Part shown: positions 6,474 through 10,282 of the stretch, piece after piece | Layout of the letters: each line of letters begins with the position of its first letter | Position numbering within the stretch: position 1 is the stretch's first letter | Source of the DNA: SAR202 cluster bacterium | GTDB lineage: Bacteria; Chloroflexota; Dehalococcoidia; Lucifugimonadales; JASMAO01 | Reading direction: 5' to 3' | NCBI GenBank assembly: GCA_030754315.1 | Contig: JASMAO010000074.1 | Coordinates: 1 to 10,282, forward strand | Length of the DNA: 10,282 bases | The notes under the pieces: model-generated | Told to the model about the DNA's origin: nothing | The model's input: only the letters and a program-made list of their open reading frames with translations | The model's database searches: none | Program-made: the position numbers and the translations under genes

Positions 6474-6497
6474 ATGAAGAGACATTAATCTCTTCAT
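6474..6497. repeat. Perfect 9-bp inverted repeat in the enolase upstream region
   Basis: ATGAAGAGA (6474-6482) and TCTCTTCAT (6489-6497) flank a 6-nt centre. It is unrelated in sequence to the dyad at 6403-6426, and the centres are 71 bp apart. It may be a second regulator site or the end of the cyclase transcript, but no T run follows on either strand. Confidence 0.4.
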
Positions 6498-6670
6498 AAT
6501 GGTGGCTTCAAGTCCAAAGGTGCAGGCTGACCTCCATGATCTAAGCAGTGGTCTGGCTATCGTGAGGCACAAATAGATCCCGTCGTTTGACAGGGTTTAA
6601 ACTCTAACGAACTAACATACTGTAGCCAGAATTGAAATATTTGTTCGCGGGAATATTGATATTGGCGGGG

Positions 6671-7591
6671 TTAGAATACGGCGATCGGGTTCACTGGCGA
6701 TCCCGTACCTCCTAGAACGATGAGAGGATTTATTGTGAGCATAAACTCGTATCTGTCTTCCTCTGCGCATGCTTTGGCTAAAGGCTCTAAAAGCGCATTG
6801 TCCAGAATTGCAACGCCGTATGAGCTTAGAATGGAGTGGACTGTTCTCGAGTGACCGTACTCAAACTTGGGGTCATCCGCGATGTCCCAACCCCATAAAG
6901 CGATATCATTGTCCCGAATAAATTTTATGCACGAAGGATGTACCCCAGGGTGGTTTGGTGGGGTATAAAATAAGCCTCCGTTTATCTTGGAAAAGGATTC
7001 GCGCCCACAGTTGACAATTAGAGCATCTCCGGGCTCAATGGAGACTTTCTGAGAAGCTGCTATATCTTCTAATTCCCAGCCATGAACTGGATCGTTTACA
7101 TCAACATATGGTTTGTTTCTGTACTTGGGCACGTCTAATAGAACGCCACGAGTTACAATCCCGTCACTCCAAGCATCAACTGAACTTGAAAGAGCTCCAT
7201 TGAAGGATATTTCTTCGGCGGGATCCAATCCTTCCCACATTCCATCATTTCCCCAGTGGTGGCACAAGGCATCTATATGTGTCACTGAGTATCCATGCTG
7301 GAATATCCCTATATAGTCGCATGCGTAACCCCCAGTGCTGTCGTCAGCTTTCTTGACAGTCATGTAGTGTTGTACCGGTTGTGGGTTTTCCTGGCTTGGC
7401 TCTACTGGTAACGGGCGGCTTAGGGAAACTGTACGGCCACTTTCAACTAATTCCGCTGCTTGCTTGCGCTTTTTGGGCGTGATGAGGTTGATTGCACCGG
7501 CCCCTCCTTTATCGCCCCATCGTCCCCAGTTCGACCGTTCATGCAACCATGAGTCAATCTCCGTTACTGTCGGGTTGACGCGTTTGGGCAT
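6671..7591 (-). CDS. Cyclase-family metal-dependent hydrolase (kynurenine formamidase-like fold)
   Basis: This 306-residue cytosolic protein belongs to the cyclase/kynurenine formamidase-like family, which hydrolyses amides, lactones or related cyclic substrates with a bound metal. The metal motif is clear: H99-G-Y-S-V-T-H105-I-D107-A-L-C-H111, matching H-x5-H-x-D-x3-H. An N-terminal 'NWGRWGDKGGAGAINLITP' (21-39) and a C-terminal 'GGTGSPVNPIAVF' (294-306) mark a subfamily common in environmental bacteria, most members of which lack an assigned substrate. The ATG at 7591 has a strong GGAGGAG that overlaps the last codons of the upstream aminotransferase gene. Only 6 nt separate the two genes, so translation is probably coupled. 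The pairing suggests both act in one pathway, perhaps on an amino-sugar or amino-acid derivative (inference). Confidence 0.88.
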   Translation of the reverse strand: MPKRVNPTVTEIDSWLHERSNWGRWGDKGGAGAINLITPKKRKQAAELVESGRTVSLSRPLPVEPSQENPQPVQHYMTVKKADDSTGGYACDYIGIFQHGYSVTHIDALCHHWGNDGMWEGLDPAEEISFNGALSSSVDAWSDGIVTRGVLLDVPKYRNKPYVDVNDPVHGWELEDIAASQKVSIEPGDALIVNCGRESFSKINGGLFYTPPNHPGVHPSCIKFIRDNDIALWGWDIADDPKFEYGHSRTVHSILSSYGVAILDNALLEPLAKACAEEDRYEFMLTINPLIVLGGTGSPVNPIAVF

Positions 7592-7597
7592 GTCTTA

Positions 7598-8890
7598 TTA
7601 CTCCTCCAATGCTGCTGCATTCTCAGCCACCTTTTTGAAAGCTTCGGCATGTTCTTTGATAATTTCAGGCCTGAAATGTTTGAACCAAGGTATTGAATAC
7701 ACACGATTTACCATGCGCTCCGATTCCGGTAGACTGCCTCGTGGTTGACGCAGATCACGGTCGCTGTTCGCAATTCGAGTTGGCTTACCATGACCATAGA
7801 TGTCTGCCTCGTTGAAAACCGGGTGAGGATGTAACAAATCGCTCATGCCAGGGTTTGTCATCGCACCTTCGGCACGTACTGCTTCGCAGAATTTCTGCAC
7901 GCTGATTCCACCCATTTCTTCCGGGAAATACAGACCATGAGGCGAATACCATCCGCCCATGGTACTGCCCGATTTATTGATGGGGCGGTGAGGTCTTAGT
8001 CCAGGAACGCCTTCAAGCAGATCCCAGAAGTAGTTCATCGACATCTGGATTTCCTCCATCCGATCATTGTAGTGCTTGAGTTGACCTCGTCCCAAGGCAG
8101 ATGATAGTTGATGCATTCTGAATTTGAAGCCACCTAAGGGGACACCATTGAAAGGTGTTAAATCAGTGCTTTCAACCCTGTGTTTTACCATGTGGTCCAT
8201 CCATCCAGTGCGCTCGTAGTGTCCGAAGGTGACTGCACGTTCGTATATTTCCCTGTCGTCTGTGACGAGGAATCCACCCTCTCCGACAGCCAGTGCCTTT
8301 TCGGACATGACAGACATGGCACCCACATGGCCGATTGTGCCGACTAATCTCCCTTTGTATAAGCCTCCATGTGCGTGGGAAACGTCCTCCAATACCTTAA
8401 TTCCATGTCGATTGGCGATATCCATAATACTGTCCATGTCGGTGGGATGACCGAAATAATGAACTGCAACGATGACCTTAGTGCGGTCAGTGATCTTCCG
8501 TTCGACGTCTGAGGGATCCAGGGTCAGCGTAAGAGGATCGATATCAGCAAATACTACTGTGGCTCCGAGACTGAAAGCCGGCAATGCAGATGCCCAGAGG
8601 GTAGGGCTCTGACAGATGACCTCATCGCCAACGCCCACGCCGCAGCCGAACATTGCTGAGTGAAGTGACGCCGTACCGTTGTTTACCGCCAAAGCGTACT
8701 TAACCCCGTGGAACTCGGCGAATTCCTCTTCGAACTGTAGCGTCACATCCAACCCAGACATCTTTCCGGACCGGAGTATCTTGAGAACCGCCTCCTCGTC
8801 CTCACTAGTAATGATTGGCCAATCGAAAATGTCACCTGGGTCAGACTTGATGGCTGTTGGCCCGCCGTAGACTGCTAATTTAGTGGGCAT
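7598..8890 (-). CDS. DegT/DnrJ/EryC1 family PLP-dependent aminotransferase
   Basis: This is a 430-residue fold-type I PLP enzyme. The family transfers amino groups to keto-sugars or related ketones (nucleotide-sugar and antibiotic precursors), using glutamate or glutamine. Visible are 'NNGTASLHSAM' (70-80) for cofactor phosphate, D169 in 'LEDVSHAHGG' for the pyridine nitrogen, catalytic K198 in 'SEKALAVGEGG', and 'FKFRMHQLSSALG' (255-267), the family's active-site segment. The N-terminal 'GGPTAI' and 'WPIITSEDEEAV' resemble the AHBA-synthase-like subgroup. No nucleotide-sugar genes are nearby, so the true substrate is open. The ATG at 8890 has AGGAG (8897-8901) at good spacing. It is the first gene of a two-gene operon with the cyclase-family hydrolase. 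A 219-nt gap upstream separates it from the DUF454 gene and presumably holds its promoter, which I could not place with confidence. Confidence 0.93.
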   Translation of the reverse strand: MPTKLAVYGGPTAIKSDPGDIFDWPIITSEDEEAVLKILRSGKMSGLDVTLQFEEEFAEFHGVKYALAVNNGTASLHSAMFGCGVGVGDEVICQSPTLWASALPAFSLGATVVFADIDPLTLTLDPSDVERKITDRTKVIVAVHYFGHPTDMDSIMDIANRHGIKVLEDVSHAHGGLYKGRLVGTIGHVGAMSVMSEKALAVGEGGFLVTDDREIYERAVTFGHYERTGWMDHMVKHRVESTDLTPFNGVPLGGFKFRMHQLSSALGRGQLKHYNDRMEEIQMSMNYFWDLLEGVPGLRPHRPINKSGSTMGGWYSPHGLYFPEEMGGISVQKFCEAVRAEGAMTNPGMSDLLHPHPVFNEADIYGHGKPTRIANSDRDLRQPRGSLPESERMVNRVYSIPWFKHFRPEIIKEHAEAFKKVAENAAALEE

Positions 8891-8896
8891 CTTAGC

Positions 8897-8917
8897 TCCT
8901 TTGCCTTGTTTGCAAAG
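8897..8917 (-). promoter_or_regulatory. Small hairpin overlapping the aminotransferase ribosome binding site
   Basis: On the minus strand CTTTGC (8917-8912) can pair with GCAAAG (8904-8899) across a 7-nt loop. The second arm runs into the AGGAG (8901-8897) before the aminotransferase start. Folding would partly hide the ribosome binding site. The stem has only 6 bp, so this may be chance. Confidence 0.25.
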
Positions 8918-9109
8918 CCTACTAGAAAAACGTAAAAACGCACTGTATCGTTAATTAATGGCTGTTGGGATGTTACGCCGCCGCCGAAGTTAGAGTAATG
9001 GTTGATGCCGCAAGCGTCAAAGAAGTCAACGAGGAGAATTCCTCAACCCTTGTGCGGGTTAAATTATTGGTACTGGGGTCACATTCTTTGCTAGAAACCC
9101 GTGACATAT

Positions 9110-9523
9110 TTATTTGCCTTCTGTTAAATGCGATCTGGTCTTTGTAGGCCTAGAGATGATGTAAATAGTGCCAACGACAGCAAGCCCTAAAACGAACAAG
9201 TGAAAAAACAATATGTAGGGCGCGAGGAAAACAGAAGCTATCGAGAAAATCCATATTGAGATCAGAGCAGTAATTTTCGCCTTTAAGGGCATCGCTCCTG
9301 TTTCTAGGAATTCCTTTACCTGGTGACCAAATAGCTTGTTTTGAACAACGAAATTGTAGAGACGTTCCGATGATCGTACGAAAAGCGAGGCTGCGATGAT
9401 GAGGAAGATAGTGCCAGGCAGGCCTGGCACCACGTACCCAACGATGCCCAACGCGAGGCATACCAATCCAAGTGAGATAAATATCAGTTTTTTTAATCTT
9501 GTTGGGACAATTGAAATACGCAT
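9110..9523 (-). CDS. DUF454 (YbaN-like) inner-membrane protein
   Basis: A 137-residue membrane protein with about four hydrophobic segments (roughly residues 12-33, 36-50, 84-102 and 104-124). The first half has the DUF454 signature: a glycine-rich helix 'GIVGYVVPGLPGTIFLIIAASLF', then 'RSSERLYNFV', a loop with 'FGHQVKEF', and 'PLKAKITA' leading to the second hydrophobic pair. Length is normal for the family. Its function is not established, and no partner is evident beyond the DegV gene upstream. The ATG at 9523 has only a weak purine stretch before it, but no better start precedes the first helix. No clear terminator is visible downstream. Confidence 0.85.
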   Translation of the reverse strand: MRISIVPTRLKKLIFISLGLVCLALGIVGYVVPGLPGTIFLIIAASLFVRSSERLYNFVVQNKLFGHQVKEFLETGAMPLKAKITALISIWIFSIASVFLAPYILFFHLFVLGLAVVGTIYIISRPTKTRSHLTEGK

Positions 9524-9682
9524 TAACTAACCTACCGGTACCAATTCGAATGTCTGTTTAATGTGCAGGGACAGGAGATGTCACACATGTCTTAATACTG
9601 AAAGGAGACCAGTGAAATCAAAGACGCCCTTTGTGGCTGAGAGTGTCCTGGGAAAGATCAACTTATCTACAACGCGGGAATT

Positions 9683-10282
9683 CTAATTTTTGCTTGTGAC
9701 GCAAACTGCGCCTATGATTCCGGGCCCTCCGTGCGCACCAATTACAGGACTCAACCGTATTATTGACGGCTTGGCATTATTAACGAATGAATTATTAAGA
9801 CCTTCGGCGAAAGCGTTTGCTTCGGTGTCGTCAGTCGAATAGAGAATTCCCGCTCTCTCAAGCTCTCCACATTCCTCAGTGAATTGCTGCAAGCTCAGCA
9901 ATCCCTTCTTAAAGGTCCTAGCCTTTGACTTGGTAGCTATTTCGCCGTCTTCCACAGTCAATATGGGTTTTATTTGGAAAACGCTGCCAAGCAATGCACT
10001 AGCCTTTCCGATACGTCCTCCCTTTTCTAGATAGTCGAGTGTATCGAGTAGCACGAATACTTGAGTCCTATCAAGTACGGATGTAGCTACTGCGGCAGCA
10101 TCAGCAAGAGAAGCGCCTTCTCTGGCGGCCTCTGCGGCTGCGATTACACTGAAGCCAAGTCCCATAGATACCTGCTTACTATCAATAAGCTGAATAGATT
10201 CCCCAAGGTTTTCTTGTGCAGCAGCCTGGGACGCTGAATTCAATGTGCCGCTCAATTTTGCAGATAGGTGGATAGACAATAT
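9683..10282 (-). CDS. DegV-family lipid-binding protein, C-terminal part (5' end outside the window)
   Basis: The frame is open to the right edge and ends at TAG 9685-9683, leaving 199 residues of a protein usually near 280. The visible portion begins in the conserved 'SIHLSAKLSGTLNSA' segment and continues through 'IQLIDSKQVSMGLG', the family signature 'LDTLDYLEKGGRIGKASALLG', 'IKPILTVEDGEI' and the C-terminal 'PVIGAHGGPGIIG'. DegV proteins bind a fatty acid between two domains. In Firmicutes the FakB members present it to the kinase FakA to make acyl-phosphate for phospholipid synthesis. Whether a FakA partner exists here cannot be told from this window. The 159 nt between it and the DUF454 gene on the same strand leaves co-transcription uncertain. 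Confidence 0.93.
   Translation of the reverse strand: MLSIHLSAKLSGTLNSASQAAAQENLGESIQLIDSKQVSMGLGFSVIAAAEAAREGASLADAAAVATSVLDRTQVFVLLDTLDYLEKGGRIGKASALLGSVFQIKPILTVEDGEIATKSKARTFKKGLLSLQQFTEECGELERAGILYSTDDTEANAFAEGLNNSFVNNAKPSIIRLSPVIGAHGGPGIIGAVCVTSKN

Larger units (their letters stand above)
6254..6670. other. 417-nt noncoding region upstream of enolase
   Basis: No credible gene is visible on either strand. The region holds two inverted repeats (6403-6426 and 6474-6497, listed separately), a minus-strand TATAAT (6436-6431) without a good -35 box, and a short bulged hairpin at 6579-6595 (CCCGTC with GAC-A-GGG). It must contain the end of the cyclase transcript and the promoter of eno-gap. 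No clear T-tailed terminator is seen. Confidence 0.5.

Noticed and set aside
6587..6592. TTGACA on the plus strand as a promoter
   Set aside because: No convincing -10 follows at 16-18 nt, and there is no plus-strand gene downstream for it to drive.
9045..9062. AACCC/GGGTT hairpin downstream of the DUF454 gene as a terminator
   Set aside because: The stem is only 5 bp and no T run follows on the minus strand.

Overview
The window is a gene-dense stretch of bacterial chromosome with moderate GC and short intergenic gaps. No phage, insertion sequence, CRISPR array, rRNA or tRNA is visible. The gene content (a Uxx-star selenoprotein, a ResA-like redoxin with a C-terminal helical tail, a cyclase-family hydrolase beside a DegT-type aminotransferase, DegV and DUF454 proteins) suggests an uncultured aquatic bacterium. 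A Chloroflexota lineage such as SAR202/Dehalococcoidia is my best guess, from resemblance only.

Left part, plus strand (1-2600). The tail of a beta-propeller lactonase is followed by a well-formed promoter and two redox genes. The first is a 75-codon glutaredoxin-like protein whose apparent stop (TGA 748-750) is almost certainly a selenocysteine codon. Reading through gives a C-terminus Sec-Thr-Phe-stop, the U-x-x-stop signature of the Uxx-star family, and a bacterial SECIS-like hairpin lies 17 nt downstream. The second is a ResA/TlpA-like thioredoxin-fold gene. Its 242-codon frame is intact in phase but carries TAA-TGA-TGA at the active site and one further TAA. The third codon of the triplet sits at the redox cysteine/selenocysteine position and has its own SECIS-like hairpin. 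The two loops share the pattern N-G-U-N-U. This looks like a recently inactivated selenoprotein gene beside a living one. A short-chain dehydrogenase with its own promoter follows, and its probable terminator lies inside the end of the convergent phosphatase gene.

Middle, minus strand (2529-6670). Enolase and glyceraldehyde-3-phosphate dehydrogenase form a short glycolytic unit. A nucleotide-pyrophosphatase/alkaline-phosphatase superfamily protein follows after a 145-nt gap. The 417-nt region before enolase holds two strong inverted repeats and a candidate -10 box.

Right part, minus strand (6671-10282). A DegT/DnrJ/EryC1 aminotransferase and a cyclase-family metal hydrolase are tightly coupled (6 nt apart) and probably act on related metabolites. 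Upstream lie a small DUF454 membrane protein and the C-terminal part of a DegV lipid-binding protein, cut by the window edge.

The main discovery candidate is the paired selenoprotein locus at about 446-1519.
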